Shown here: positions 26,346-35,772 of the stretch, in pieces | How positions within the stretch are numbered: the first letter of the stretch is position 1 | Layout: every line of letters starts with the position of its first letter | Source: Deltaproteobacteria bacterium RBG_13_43_22 | GTDB lineage: Bacteria; Desulfobacterota; RBG-13-43-22 | Assembly (NCBI GenBank): GCA_001797675.1 | Contig: MGQB01000035.1 | Location: 1-58,386, forward strand | DNA length: 58,386 bases | Reading direction: 5' to 3' | Made by a program: the position numbers and the translations under genes | The notes under the pieces: model-generated | What the model was told of the DNA's origin: nothing | The model's database searches: none | The model's input: only the letters and a program-made list of their open reading frames with translations

Positions 26346-27653
26346 ATGAAATTTAGAAATGCGGTTATCGTTGATGGTGTACGATCTCCATTTTCCTGGG
26401 GGGGCCGAGGCATGTTTGAGGCCACCCGGCTGGACGAAGTCGCGGCCAAGGTCGTCCGTACCTTGATGGAAAGAAATCCCAAGGTGAAACCAACCATGAT
26501 CGAAGATTTTGGTATCGGGAACGCCGGGGGGACTCCCGATTTGGTTATTTTAGGCGGCATTTCCCGGCTGGCCGGATTGCCGGCGGAAACGACCAACTTT
26601 CATACCAACAGGCAGTGCGGCTCTTCCATGGAGACCATGCAGCGGATTGCTATGGCCATCATGGTCGGGGCTACGGATTGCGGGATTTCCCTGGGGGTGG
26701 AACGTATGGGCCGCACCCTGATGGGTGGAAGGGGCGAGGGACCGCCTCCTACCCGGGTGACCGGGCCGAACCCGAAAATTTTCGAAAAATCCAAACTCCA
26801 GAGGGACATGGCCGAGGATCATTCCCAATACTTTTCCGTACCGATTCCGGATGAGATTCTTGACTCCCCTCCCTTACAACCCATGACCCAGACCGCCCAG
26901 AATGTCGTGGACATGTACAACATTACCCGGGAAGAGCTGGATGCCTTTACCGTAAGGAGCCATAAAAAATTGACGGCGGCTTATGCGGCGGGTATTTACA
27001 AGGATGAAGTGATCCCTATGGAGGTGGAGAAACCGGTTTTCAACGACCAAAAAGAGTGGGCCCCGGAGGAAAAGGGTGAAATGGTCCTTTTTGACCGGGA
27101 TGAGTGTATTCGACCAGGTTGTAATATGGAGGACCTGGGAAAAATGAATCCGGTCAAAGGGGTCATCAGTTTCTGCAACAAACCGGTCCAAATTACAGCC
27201 GGCAATTCCTGCCCGACCAACAGCGGTGCCTCGGCCATTCTGCTCATGGCTGAAGATATGGCCATCAAATTAGGTCTTTCGCCCCTGGCCCGCATTGTGG
27301 GTATCGGAGTCGGCGGAGTAAAGGGGCAGCTTATGGGAATAGGCCCGATTCCGGCTACACACAAGGCCTTGAAACATGCCGGGATCACGGCCGATCAGAT
27401 TGATCGGGTTGAGTTTAACGAAGCCTTTGCTTGTCAGGTTATTGCCTCATTGAAGGAGCTTGGAATTCCGGAGGAGAAGGTCAATGTGAACGGCGGATCT
27501 CTTGGGATCGGTCACCCCCTGGGGGCAACCGGCGCACGCATAGTCATGACCGTGGCCAAGGAATTGCGCCGCAGCGGCAAACGCTATGGTCTGGCCACCC
27601 AGTGTATCGGAGCCGGTCAGGGCATCAGCACCATTGTGGAAGCCATGAATTAA
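26346..27653 (+). CDS. Thiolase (acetyl-CoA acetyltransferase family)
   Basis: 435 residues. Carries the nucleophilic Cys in NRQCGSSME (about residue 90), the NEAFACQ motif, the catalytic His in GIGHPLGATGAR and the second Cys in TQCIGAGQG. Such enzymes condense or cleave acyl-CoA units (beta-oxidation or acetoacetyl-CoA formation). It is slightly longer than the usual 390-400 residues because of an insertion around residues 120-160. It is monocistronic and ends at a strong hairpin. The two CoA-ligase homologues nearby suggest acyl-CoA metabolism. Confidence 0.94.
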   Translation: MKFRNAVIVDGVRSPFSWGGRGMFEATRLDEVAAKVVRTLMERNPKVKPTMIEDFGIGNAGGTPDLVILGGISRLAGLPAETTNFHTNRQCGSSMETMQRIAMAIMVGATDCGISLGVERMGRTLMGGRGEGPPPTRVTGPNPKIFEKSKLQRDMAEDHSQYFSVPIPDEILDSPPLQPMTQTAQNVVDMYNITREELDAFTVRSHKKLTAAYAAGIYKDEVIPMEVEKPVFNDQKEWAPEEKGEMVLFDRDECIRPGCNMEDLGKMNPVKGVISFCNKPVQITAGNSCPTNSGASAILLMAEDMAIKLGLSPLARIVGIGVGGVKGQLMGIGPIPATHKALKHAGITADQIDRVEFNEAFACQVIASLKELGIPEEKVNVNGGSLGIGHPLGATGARIVMTVAKELRRSGKRYGLATQCIGAGQGISTIVEAMN

Positions 27654-27663
27654 AATCCTTGCG

Positions 27664-27698
27664 ACTGCAGGGAGGATGACCATCACCCTTCCTGCAGT
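27664..27698 (+). terminator. Terminator hairpin after the thiolase gene
   Basis: ACTGCAGGGAGG pairs with CCTTCCTGCAGT (12 bp, one G-T) around an 11-base loop, ten bases past the stop codon, followed by TTATAAAA rather than a full T-run. Confidence 0.65.
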
Positions 27699-27911
27699 TT
27701 ATAAAACGAGATAAAACCCTCAACCCCAGCAATCTCCGAACGACGAACGCCGACTTGACCCCTTTTTGTTATTGTAAATTACTCGTTCTTATCTGTGTAG
27801 CCGACGACGAAACCCCGGATGGTCAAAAAATATTTCCATAGGAAAAAAATTCGTTATGCCGCCGTTTAATTGCACCCTATTTAGCGGTTAACGACCAACG
27901 GTCTTTTCGAA

Positions 27912-28418
27912 TTAAATCCCGGCCTTCCTGTATTTTTCAAAAAAAGCCAAGTAGGATCGGTTCCCGGATTCAAGCCGTTTCATGACTGCCGACTTGACCT
28001 CTCCCTGAATCTTGCCGGGGACACCCACCACAAAAGATCGGTCCGGGATCTTCATTCCCTGACTTACCAAACAACCGGCCCCTATCACACAATACTCACC
28101 GATTTCGCTGTTGTCGAGAATGGTGGCGTTGTTACCGATCAGGGTGTTGTTACCGATCTTTTTTCCATGCAGAACTACACTGTGCCCGACAATGACATTG
28201 TCACCGATCTCCATAGGCGTACCGCAATGGACGACGCAGTTATCCTCGATAATGGTCCGCCGTCCGATTTTGATAGAGGCGAAATCCCCTCGAATCACCA
28301 CTCCGGGCCAGATCCCGGATTGTTCGCCGATTTGCACATCACCGATGATATAGGCCGTCTGGCAGATATAAGCGGATTCGGAAATCCGGGGTTGTTTTCC
28401 ATCAAAGGCTTTGATCAT
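27912..28418 (-). CDS. Gamma-class carbonic anhydrase family protein
   Basis: 168 residues forming a left-handed beta-helix of hexapeptide repeats (GVVIRGDFASIKIG, IIEDNCVVH, IGNNTLIGNNATILD). The three zinc/iron histidines of the family are placed in VVHCG and in VGHSVVLHG. Homologues hydrate CO2 or are structural members of larger complexes; YrdA-like members have no firm role. Ten bases after the upstream CoA-ligase gene, so likely one operon. In an acetate-using anaerobe it could serve bicarbonate supply, which is inference. Confidence 0.88.
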   Translation of the reverse strand: MIKAFDGKQPRISESAYICQTAYIIGDVQIGEQSGIWPGVVIRGDFASIKIGRRTIIEDNCVVHCGTPMEIGDNVIVGHSVVLHGKKIGNNTLIGNNATILDNSEIGEYCVIGAGCLVSQGMKIPDRSFVVGVPGKIQGEVKSAVMKRLESGNRSYLAFFEKYRKAGI

Positions 28419-28427
28419 GATCTTATC

Positions 28428-29879
28428 CTAACCCGAACAAGTCGGTTTATCCCTTAATTTTCGATCCCAGTAGCGGAACATGCGGGATAATATTTGAGCG
28501 GTTTCATCCAGACGGTCATAGGTACGGATGCCTTCTTCATTCAGGTCGGAAACGGCCTGGCTTTCCCATGGAGAGTAAATACTGCCGATCAGGACAGGGA
28601 GATTGAATTCTTTTTCCATTTTCACATATCCCCGAATGATTTCTTTGTTGATCTCCAGGAAGAACCGAAATTGTTCCGGTCCATCTTTAGAAAGCATGCC
28701 CGGGCGCCCCAGACCATGAAGGATCAAGGCGTCGGCCTCGCCGGAAGCCAGGATTTCTCGGCCAAGGGCCGTTAGGATATCCTTGGCCAAAAAGAGTCCC
28801 GATGCCCCGATGTCCACCGGATTTCGAACCGAGGCCCGGATGGGCATACCCAGGTCCCTTAATCTGGATTGCAGCCTCTGGCTCAGTATGGGTACACACA
28901 GCCCTTCAGCTTCAAGGACGTCGCTCAAAGCCACACCCCAGGAACCCCCCATGGTCAGGATGACCACCCGGTTTCCCTGCATGGGCGGCCGTTCCACCAT
29001 GGCATGCCCCAGCGGAAGCAGGAGCTCCATAGAAGGCGAAGAGATGATATTGGCCTGGTTAAAAACCCCTTCATACACGCCAATAGAGCCGGCCAGAGAG
29101 CCGGTATGACTTTGGGCGGCACGGGCCGCATCCGGCGTTTTTCCTGCTTTATAGACGATAACGGGTTTGACCGCGGATACCTTTCGAATGACCTCAGCAA
29201 ACCGTCTTCCATCCTTAACCGCCTCGATATACATAACGACGGTCTGGACATTGCTATCGGTCTTGATGTATTCCAGAAAATCCGTAGTCGTCAGGTCGGC
29301 CTCGTTGCCCGTATGGACGAATAGTCCTACGCCCATTCGCCTTGAGTAGCCGTGAGCCAGCAGATCATAAATGGCATAGCCGCCTTGGCAAACACCGGCC
29401 AAGTGATTTTTTATGAGATATCCTACAGGCGCTGCTGAGGCGTTGAAATGGGCATGAAGGTTGAAGGTGCCGCTAATATTGGGCCCCAGCAGACGCATGC
29501 CATAGGACCGGGCCAGGCGCACCAGTTCCGCCTCCCTTTGCTTGCCGGCCTCTACTGCCTCGCCAAAACCGGCGGTGATGATACTGATCCCTTTGACGCC
29601 TTTCCGGCCGCATTCCCTGACGGTTTGTTCCACCGATTGCTCGGGGATGGTAAAGACGGCCAGATCCGGCGAATCAGGGATCTCTTCGACACTCTTAAAG
29701 GCAGGCAGCCCGAAGACCTGTCCGGACTGGTGGTTGACCGGATAAATAGGTCCGGGAAATGGGCCGGAGAGCAATCCCCCCATGATGAAGGAACCCCATG
29801 ATCCGGGCCGTTCTGTGGCACCGATGACCGCAACCGATTTTGGATTGAGAAAGGCGTTTAGCTGTTCATTGGCTGTCAT
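28428..29879 (-). CDS. ADP-forming acyl-CoA synthetase alpha-subunit homologue
   Basis: 483 residues. A CoA-binding Rossmann domain (VIGATERPGSWGSF) and two succinyl-CoA-synthetase-like ligase domains are present, with the conserved SHTGSLAG segment (about 256-263). The ATP-grasp beta part seen in the 700-residue homologue upstream is absent, so it should need a separate beta subunit or borrow one. ADP-forming acyl-CoA synthetases interconvert acyl-CoA plus ADP with acid plus ATP. It is transcribed toward the carbonic anhydrase gene. Confidence 0.85.
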   Translation of the reverse strand: MTANEQLNAFLNPKSVAVIGATERPGSWGSFIMGGLLSGPFPGPIYPVNHQSGQVFGLPAFKSVEEIPDSPDLAVFTIPEQSVEQTVRECGRKGVKGISIITAGFGEAVEAGKQREAELVRLARSYGMRLLGPNISGTFNLHAHFNASAAPVGYLIKNHLAGVCQGGYAIYDLLAHGYSRRMGVGLFVHTGNEADLTTTDFLEYIKTDSNVQTVVMYIEAVKDGRRFAEVIRKVSAVKPVIVYKAGKTPDAARAAQSHTGSLAGSIGVYEGVFNQANIISSPSMELLLPLGHAMVERPPMQGNRVVILTMGGSWGVALSDVLEAEGLCVPILSQRLQSRLRDLGMPIRASVRNPVDIGASGLFLAKDILTALGREILASGEADALILHGLGRPGMLSKDGPEQFRFFLEINKEIIRGYVKMEKEFNLPVLIGSIYSPWESQAVSDLNEEGIRTYDRLDETAQILSRMFRYWDRKLRDKPTCSG

Positions 29880-30248
29880 TGTTGTTTCCTAACGTACTGA
29901 GAGCTTTGAATAATGTCCTCTTTTGCCCAATTTCTGCGTCAAACTCAAATTTTAATCCTCGAAATACTAAATGTATTCCGGTGGTTAAAATTTTCGTCTT
30001 CCTTGACCTTGAACAAAATTGAACATTTTTCAAGGCTCTCGTAATAACTATGATAGAAATATCTTATTTTCTTTAGGATGGAAAGAGAATAAAATGTTGT
30101 ATTGTTGTGATCTTTGGAAGACCAATGGGATTCGAACCCGTCTTCCGGATTTGTCTGGGTTTTGCCGTTATCATTGCCGCCCTCTTTATGATGATCGTCT
30201 TGGGCGAATTGCTTTGCCTTGGAATGATTAAATTGTTCAATTGTTTTT
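29880..30248. other. Intergenic region with one hairpin, no gene
   Basis: Between the two CoA-ligase genes, both on the minus strand. The only structure I see is the 7-bp hairpin 30116-30146 (GGAAGAC with GTCTTCC) whose inner part reads like a tRNA T-arm on the minus strand (GGGTTCGAATCCC). The rest of a tRNA is not present. AT-rich DNA at 30030-30110 may hold the promoter of the downstream ligase gene. Confidence 0.4.
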
Positions 30249-32351
30249 TTACCGAAGAATGATCGAGGCATCCACCGCTATGGGTTTGCCGTCCACGATC
30301 AGCAGGGGGTTGACGTCGATCTCCTGGATCTGCTCAAACGACACAGCCAACTCCCCCAAGCGGATCAGCCATTGGGCCAGTAGATCCATATCCACCGGTT
30401 TGAAACCGCGGAATCCTTTGAACAGGGCTTGCCCTTTTAATTTAGTCACCATTTGATGGACATCTTTCTGAACTAAAGGGGCCAAGCGGAAAACGACATC
30501 CTTATAAACCTCGGCCCGGACCCCGCCCAGACCCAGCATAACCGCTGGTCCGAATTGTGGGTCCCGAATGATTCCGGCGATCAGCTCCAAATCCCCTTTG
30601 AGCATGGGTTGAACTAAAAATGAGGCCGGACGGCCATTCCCTGTCTCAACCATCTGCTGATAGGCCGTGGTAATCTGCTCCGGTGTATTCAAATTCAATT
30701 TAACCAGCCCGGCTTCGGTCTTATGGACCTTCCCTTCCTGGACACCCTTAAGGACCACCGGATATCCCAATCTTTCGGCCGCAGACACAACTTCCTCCAG
30801 CCGGCCGGCGGAGGTTTCTTCCACCACGGTCAATCCCGCAGCCTTTAGCCACTTTTTGGACTCCTGTTCGTCAAGAACCCTGTGACCGGTCTTTCCCCTG
30901 TTCTGTATGGCTTCTTTTAAAAAAACGAAAATTTCAGGCAGGGCCGGCAAAGCAGAAACCGTTATCCTTTGACTGCCTTCAAAGAGACGGGCCATGATTT
31001 TGGTTAGACGGTGTATTTCAAAATAGACCGGATAACCCAATTCCTCCAGGGTCAAACGGGTATTTTCATAGCCTTCTCCCGATCCAAATACCCAGAAGAG
31101 AATCGGTTTTTGAGGACCGGATTCCGGAATTCTCGAAAGCATCTGGGCCAGTTTTGTGGTCTTACTCCCGGCCGACGGGAACATATGGACAATAATCCCA
31201 TCCACCTCCGGGGCTTCGTGAAGGGCGGCAATCCCTGCCTCATAGGCCTTGCGCTGGCCCATTTGTTCCATGGTCGGATAAAAATCCACCGGATTTTTTA
31301 TCGGCATCCAGGGGGGGGATATTTCTTCCAGCCGCCTCAGGGTTTGAGGAGACAACTCGGCCAGGGCCAGCCCGTAATTCTCCAGGTGGTCCGAAGTTAC
31401 GATCCCGGCCGCCCCGCTATAGGTCAATACGGCTATCTGCGGCTTTCGTTCAAGAGACCGGGGGAGAGGGAAACCTTTTTCCAGGCAGCGGGCCATATCC
31501 ACCATTTCGAAAAAATCATCAGCCGGATACACCCCGGCCTGCTCCAGGGCACCACGAGCCACTTCATAATTACCGGCCAGAGAGCCGGTATGACTGGCCG
31601 AGGCCCTGGCCCCGGAGGGCATTTTCCCGCCTTTAAGGACTACAATCGGTTTTTGAGAAGACCGGGCCATATCAAAAAAACGACGTCCATTGGGAATGGA
31701 TTCGAGGTACATGGCGATGACTTTGGTGGCCGGGTCCCTTAAAAAATATTCTAACAGTTCAGTCTCTTCCACATCGCATTTATTGCCGATGGAACAGGCC
31801 TTGGCCAGACCAAGGGTTTTATTGTCCATAAGGGTGGTGATAAATCCTCCTGACAAAAGCCCGCTTTGAACAATCAGGGAAACGCCTCCCGGGTTAAAGG
31901 TCCCTTCCCAGGATTCCGGCTGAATAAAAGAAAACACATATTTTTTGGAGAGATCGATGAGTCCCATACAATTAGGTCCCCAGAGGCGGAGTCCGCCTTT
32001 CCGGGCAATGGACAGGCACTGGTCCTGAAGGGCCTTCCCTTCGGCCCCAATCTCGGCAAAGCCGCTGCATTCGATGATGGCCCCTCGAAGCCCTCGGGCA
32101 ACACACTGATCCAACACGGCCGGAACGGCCCGGGCCGGGATAAAAATCAGGGCCAGGTCAATGGGATCCGGCACCTCTAAAATAGAGGGGTAACACTTTT
32201 TATCGAAGAGTTCTTCATATTTGGGGTTGATCGGATAGATGGAACCGTCATAACCCAGACTAAGATTGATTAATAGATTACGCCCCCCTCCAAAACGATC
32301 AGGCGTAGCGCCGATCACCGCCACTCCTTTAGGTTCGAAGAAAAAATCCAT
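30249..32351 (-). CDS. ADP-forming acetate/acyl-CoA ligase, fused alpha and beta subunits
   Basis: 700 residues. CoA-binding domain (GVAVIGATPDRFGGGRNL), ligase domains with SASHTGSLAG, then a C-terminal ATP-grasp domain from about residue 480 (YPVVLKGVQEGKVHKTEAG, MLGLGGVRAEVYKD). The enzyme gains ATP from acetyl- or acyl-CoA in anaerobes and archaea, or activates acids in reverse. The gene is separated by 370 bases from the alpha-only homologue, so the two are probably separately expressed paralogues. Confidence 0.92.
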   Translation of the reverse strand: MDFFFEPKGVAVIGATPDRFGGGRNLLINLSLGYDGSIYPINPKYEELFDKKCYPSILEVPDPIDLALIFIPARAVPAVLDQCVARGLRGAIIECSGFAEIGAEGKALQDQCLSIARKGGLRLWGPNCMGLIDLSKKYVFSFIQPESWEGTFNPGGVSLIVQSGLLSGGFITTLMDNKTLGLAKACSIGNKCDVEETELLEYFLRDPATKVIAMYLESIPNGRRFFDMARSSQKPIVVLKGGKMPSGARASASHTGSLAGNYEVARGALEQAGVYPADDFFEMVDMARCLEKGFPLPRSLERKPQIAVLTYSGAAGIVTSDHLENYGLALAELSPQTLRRLEEISPPWMPIKNPVDFYPTMEQMGQRKAYEAGIAALHEAPEVDGIIVHMFPSAGSKTTKLAQMLSRIPESGPQKPILFWVFGSGEGYENTRLTLEELGYPVYFEIHRLTKIMARLFEGSQRITVSALPALPEIFVFLKEAIQNRGKTGHRVLDEQESKKWLKAAGLTVVEETSAGRLEEVVSAAERLGYPVVLKGVQEGKVHKTEAGLVKLNLNTPEQITTAYQQMVETGNGRPASFLVQPMLKGDLELIAGIIRDPQFGPAVMLGLGGVRAEVYKDVVFRLAPLVQKDVHQMVTKLKGQALFKGFRGFKPVDMDLLAQWLIRLGELAVSFEQIQEIDVNPLLIVDGKPIAVDASIILR

Positions 32352-32529
32352 GACATCCTTTTCCGGGTCGCACCTCGACCCAAATATCTTTTTATGTGCT
32401 TCTCCCAGGTAATTGAGAGAATGAGATTATGGACTTAAAGGGTTGAAGGTTCAAGGTGTAAAGTCCAAAGGAAAACCGTAAACCTTACACCGTATGCCCT
32501 ATACCGGAATTTTTATCTCCTTATATTCA

Positions 32530-32839
32530 CATTATTAAGGGTCTCAAAATAATATTGACTAATAAGGACCGGGGGGTTTTATTTTTGGGGATTGTCCAAA
32601 GGGTAATTTATCGCCCCATCCCGGCCAGTCCAGCAAAGTTTGATTCGAGGCAGGGCCTCCACCGTAGACTATTTCGAGCATAGGTGAAGGCCTGCTCTTG
32701 ATTTAGTTAAATAATTGGCCCGGCAAAGAAGCTTCCAGGATCAGGATGGACAATTCCCAAAAATAAAACCCCCCGGTCCTTATTCTAATACGAAGCAAAA
32801 CGTTTCATGTCAAAACTATTATGAGACCCTTAATAAATG
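32530..32839. repeat. Outer inverted repeat surrounding structured element copy 2
   Basis: CATTATTAAGGGTCTCA (32530-32546) and its complement at 32822-32839 match with a single extra base and bracket the inner element, giving a nested 310-base palindromic unit. The other two copies lack this outer pair. No target-site duplication is obvious outside it. Confidence 0.65.
32561..32798. ncRNA. Structured element, copy 2 (candidate ncRNA or hairpin mobile element)
   Basis: The closing stem pairs the 38 bases at 32561-32598 with the bases ending near 32785 with one mismatch. Its outer 25 bases differ from copy 1 yet remain complementary. Shared blocks are TCGCCCCATCCCGGCC, GCAGGGCC, GGCCTGC and TTGGCCCGGCAAAGAAGC. 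The central arm (GCAGG..CCT.CACC with GGTGAAGG.CCTGC) is longer than in copy 1; the small hairpin is ATTTA/TAAAT. It lies between divergent genes. Confidence 0.7.
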
Positions 32840-32840
32840 G

Positions 32841-32868
32841 TTGACACTGGGAACAAGTCGGCTATTCT
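32841..32868 (+). promoter_or_regulatory. Sigma-70-type promoter for corA
   Basis: TTGACA (32841-32846), 16-base spacer, TATTCT (32863-32868), 44 bases upstream of the corA ATG. It begins one base after the outer inverted repeat around element copy 2. Confidence 0.6.
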
Positions 32869-32912
32869 AAGAAAGCCCTGTCAGGCTGTCAAGAGATTTC
32901 GAGGAGAACCCC

Positions 32913-33980
32913 ATGCCCAGACTCATCAAAAAAAGATCCCAAAAGGCCGGCCTTCCACCCGGGACACCGGTTCATATCGGTGAGCAAAGGAGCGAAACGA
33001 CCCGGATCACCTTGTTCAAATATAACGAACACCAGGTGGAAGAAAAGGAATCAACCCAAGCCAAAGAATGTACCATTTTTGAAGACCAATCCTCGGTGAC
33101 CTGGATCAATGTGACCGGTTTGCACCAAGTGGAAGTCCTGGAGGAATTGAATGGGTGCTTTGGTTTACATCCACTGGTCCTGGAGGATATCCTGAATACC
33201 GACCAGCGGCCGAAGATGGAGGATTACGGAGACTATCTGTATATCGTTTTAAAGACACTTTTTATGAATGGGGATCAGAGAGATGAAGTTGAAAGCGAAC
33301 AGGTCAGTTTAATCCTGGGGTCGAATTTTGTCCTTTCTTTCCTGGAAAAAGAAGGACCCCTGTTCGGACCGATTCGGGAACGCCTCCGCAATGGTAAAGG
33401 CCGCATCCGAAAAATGGGGCCGGATTATCTGGTCCATGCCATTTTGGATGCCATTGTCGACCACTATTTTATCGTCCTGGAAAAATTGGGTGAGAAGATA
33501 GAATTCCTGGAAGAGGAGGTGGTCACCCAACCCCTTCCAACAACCTTACAGGTCATCCACCGACTGAAAAGAGAGATGATTTATTTACGCAAGGCCGTTT
33601 GGCCGCTGCGGGAAGTAATCGGCGGTCTGGAACGAGGTGAATCTTCTCTGATTAAAGAACCCACCGTTGTCTATTTGAGGGATATCTACGATCATACCAT
33701 CCAGGTCATAGACAACATTGAAACCTTCCGCGATATGCTCTCCGGAATGATGGACATCTATCTCTCCAGCATCAGCAACCGGATGAATGAAGTCATGAAG
33801 GTCCTGACCATTATCGCTACTCTCTTTATTCCTTTGACTTTTATCGTCGGTTTATACGGGATGAACTTCAAATACATGCCTGAATTGGACTGGCCCTGGG
33901 GATATCCGTCGATCCTGGCCTTGATGCTGGCCGTGACCGTCTTTATGCTGATTTATTTTAAAAGAAAACGCTGGATTTAA
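32913..33980 (+). CDS. corA: CorA-type magnesium/cobalt transporter
   Basis: 355 residues. Pentameric divalent-cation channel of the inner membrane. The long cytoplasmic funnel and stalk helix precede two C-terminal helices joined by the selectivity signature YGMNF (about residue 325). The C-terminus is basic (KRKRW), as usual. GAGGAGAA lies before the ATG. It is monocistronic and ends 20 bases from the convergent response-regulator gene. Confidence 0.95.
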   Translation: MPRLIKKRSQKAGLPPGTPVHIGEQRSETTRITLFKYNEHQVEEKESTQAKECTIFEDQSSVTWINVTGLHQVEVLEELNGCFGLHPLVLEDILNTDQRPKMEDYGDYLYIVLKTLFMNGDQRDEVESEQVSLILGSNFVLSFLEKEGPLFGPIRERLRNGKGRIRKMGPDYLVHAILDAIVDHYFIVLEKLGEKIEFLEEEVVTQPLPTTLQVIHRLKREMIYLRKAVWPLREVIGGLERGESSLIKEPTVVYLRDIYDHTIQVIDNIETFRDMLSGMMDIYLSSISNRMNEVMKVLTIIATLFIPLTFIVGLYGMNFKYMPELDWPWGYPSILALMLAVTVFMLIYFKRKRWI

Positions 33981-33999
33981 ACGGATCTGGATCATTTCC

Positions 34000-35766
34000 C
34001 TATGTTAAAACAAATTTTTTCTCCTTAAACAGCTTCAAACAAGTTTCAACGGCTTTCGTGTCATAGAGAATCCCCTTTTTTCTTGAAATCTGTTCCAGGG
34101 CCACCTCGATCCCATAAGCCGGCCGGTAGGGGCGGTGGGAGGCGATGGCCTCGACCACATCGGCCACGGCCAGTATGCGAGACTCGATAAGAATTTCTTC
34201 CCCTTTAAGACCCTGGGGATATCCGGACCCGTTGATGCGTTCATGATGTTGAAAGACCATCTGGGCCACCGGCCATGGGAATTCAATATCTTTTAAAATG
34301 TCATAACTCACCTGGGGATGGGTTTTAATCAGGGCGAATTCAATATCGGTTAATTGGGTCGGCTTGCTGAGGATCTCGGCCGGTACGGATATTTTGCCCA
34401 GGTCGTGGATGATCCCGGCCATGCGGATGCCATCGACTTGGACTTCCGACAGCCCCATTTCCAAAGCGATGGCTTGGGCCAGGTCGGCCACCCGTCGTTG
34501 ATGGCCGGCCGTATAAGGATCTTTGGTCTCCACCGTTGCCGCTACAACCAGAATGGTTCCGACCATGGCCTTTTGCAAGTTAGATAAACTTTGTCGGGTT
34601 TTTTCTTCGGCTTCTTTGCGTTCGGTAATATCGGTTAACAACCCCCGAACCCCTATGGATTTTCCATCTTTGACTATAGGACGGCTCGAAGAACGGACCC
34701 AGCAGATTTCACCGGATTTTTTAAAGATTCGATACTCGCTGGATTCGAGCTGCCCGGAGAGAATCTTCTGATACTGACCCTGCACATAGGGAAGATCTTC
34801 CGGATAAACAAATTGCTTAAAAGTCCGGCCGACGATCTCTGAAGGGCTGTACCCCAACATGGTTTGCACCGGGGAGCTTATATAGCGGAAGGTGCCCTTT
34901 TCATCAAACAGATAAAGGATGTCATTGATGTTTTCAACCAGATCCCGGTACCGTTCTTCGGATTCCCGCAGGGCTTCCTCGGTTCGTTTTCGTTCGGTGA
35001 TATCTTCCCCGGAACTGAGGGTGCCGATAATCTTACCGGATTCATCGATGATAAAATTGTTGTGCCAGGAGAAAAGCCTTGTTTTCCCTTCTTTGGTTAT
35101 CACCGGACTTTCAAAATATTCCACCGGTTTTATCTCACCGGCCAGTGTTTGAAAAAATATCCTTTTCGCTTCTGCCCGAAAATCCTTGGGGATAAAAATT
35201 TCGAACCATTTCTTTCCGATTATTTCATCTCTGCCATAACCCAGGATTTCACATCCCTTACGGTTTATCAGGGTAACCAGACCATTTTGATCGAGGGCCA
35301 CAATCGTCACCCCGGCAATCTCTAAATATTTAATGGTCCGTTCTTTTTCTTTTTGAAGCTCATCCTCTGTTTGCCGCCGCCTTTGCCGCTCCCCTACCTC
35401 ACGGAGTTCCCGTTCGATAGCCGGGACCAGTCGGGCCAAGTTTCCTTTCATGATATAATCATGGGCCCCGGCCCTCATGGCCTCAACCGCCAGTTCCTCG
35501 CCGATCATTCCGGAAACCAGGATGAAGGGGATGTCAATCCCGGTTTCCTGAAAGAGTCTCAAGGCCTGAAAACCGCTGAAACGCGGAAGGTGGTAGTCGC
35601 TCAGGATGATGTCCCAGGTCTTTTCCTGAAGGGCGGTTTTCAAGGCCTCGGCGGTTTCCACCCGCTGGGGAATCGGGTCATAGTCCCCCTTTTCAAGCTC
35701 CCGGAGCAAAAGCAGGTAGTCGTCTTCCGAATCTTCAATAATCAATACGTTCAAAGGGATTCCCAT
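34000..35766 (-). CDS. Response regulator with two PAS domains and HD-GYP output
   Basis: 588 residues. Receiver domain 1-125 with acidic pocket IIEDSEDD, phosphoacceptor D in ILSDYHLP and the conserved K in YIMKGN; then two PAS-PAC units (about 145-270 and 275-395) and HD-GYP (about 400-588) with GIIHDLGKIS and HHERINGSGYP. It should degrade cyclic di-GMP when phosphorylated. The gene begins six bases after the sensor kinase gene, so the two form a direct signalling pair. The HD-GYP part is nearly the same as in the six-PAS protein at 15294-18296. Confidence 0.94.
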   Translation of the reverse strand: MGIPLNVLIIEDSEDDYLLLLRELEKGDYDPIPQRVETAEALKTALQEKTWDIILSDYHLPRFSGFQALRLFQETGIDIPFILVSGMIGEELAVEAMRAGAHDYIMKGNLARLVPAIERELREVGERQRRRQTEDELQKEKERTIKYLEIAGVTIVALDQNGLVTLINRKGCEILGYGRDEIIGKKWFEIFIPKDFRAEAKRIFFQTLAGEIKPVEYFESPVITKEGKTRLFSWHNNFIIDESGKIIGTLSSGEDITERKRTEEALRESEERYRDLVENINDILYLFDEKGTFRYISSPVQTMLGYSPSEIVGRTFKQFVYPEDLPYVQGQYQKILSGQLESSEYRIFKKSGEICWVRSSSRPIVKDGKSIGVRGLLTDITERKEAEEKTRQSLSNLQKAMVGTILVVAATVETKDPYTAGHQRRVADLAQAIALEMGLSEVQVDGIRMAGIIHDLGKISVPAEILSKPTQLTDIEFALIKTHPQVSYDILKDIEFPWPVAQMVFQHHERINGSGYPQGLKGEEILIESRILAVADVVEAIASHRPYRPAYGIEVALEQISRKKGILYDTKAVETCLKLFKEKKFVLT

Positions 35767-35772
35767 TTTATG

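Larger units (their letters stand above)
32352..32912. other. Divergent intergenic region holding structured element copy 2
   Basis: No gene. From left: a word-type tract near 32445-32505 (AAGGTGTAAAG paired with CTTACACC), an outer inverted repeat (32530-32546 with 32822-32839), the structured element (32561-32798), and the corA promoter (32841-32868). Confidence 0.55.

Noticed and set aside
30116..30146. tRNA-like T-arm (GGGTTCGAATCCC) inside a 7-bp stem
   Set aside because: No matching acceptor 5' strand, D-arm or anticodon arm lies upstream on the minus strand; the hairpin alone is better explained as a chance or minor structure.
31011..31742. A 243-residue plus-strand ORF inside the acyl-CoA ligase gene
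   Set aside because: It is a shadow of the strongly conserved minus-strand ligase, with no start site or recognisable domain.
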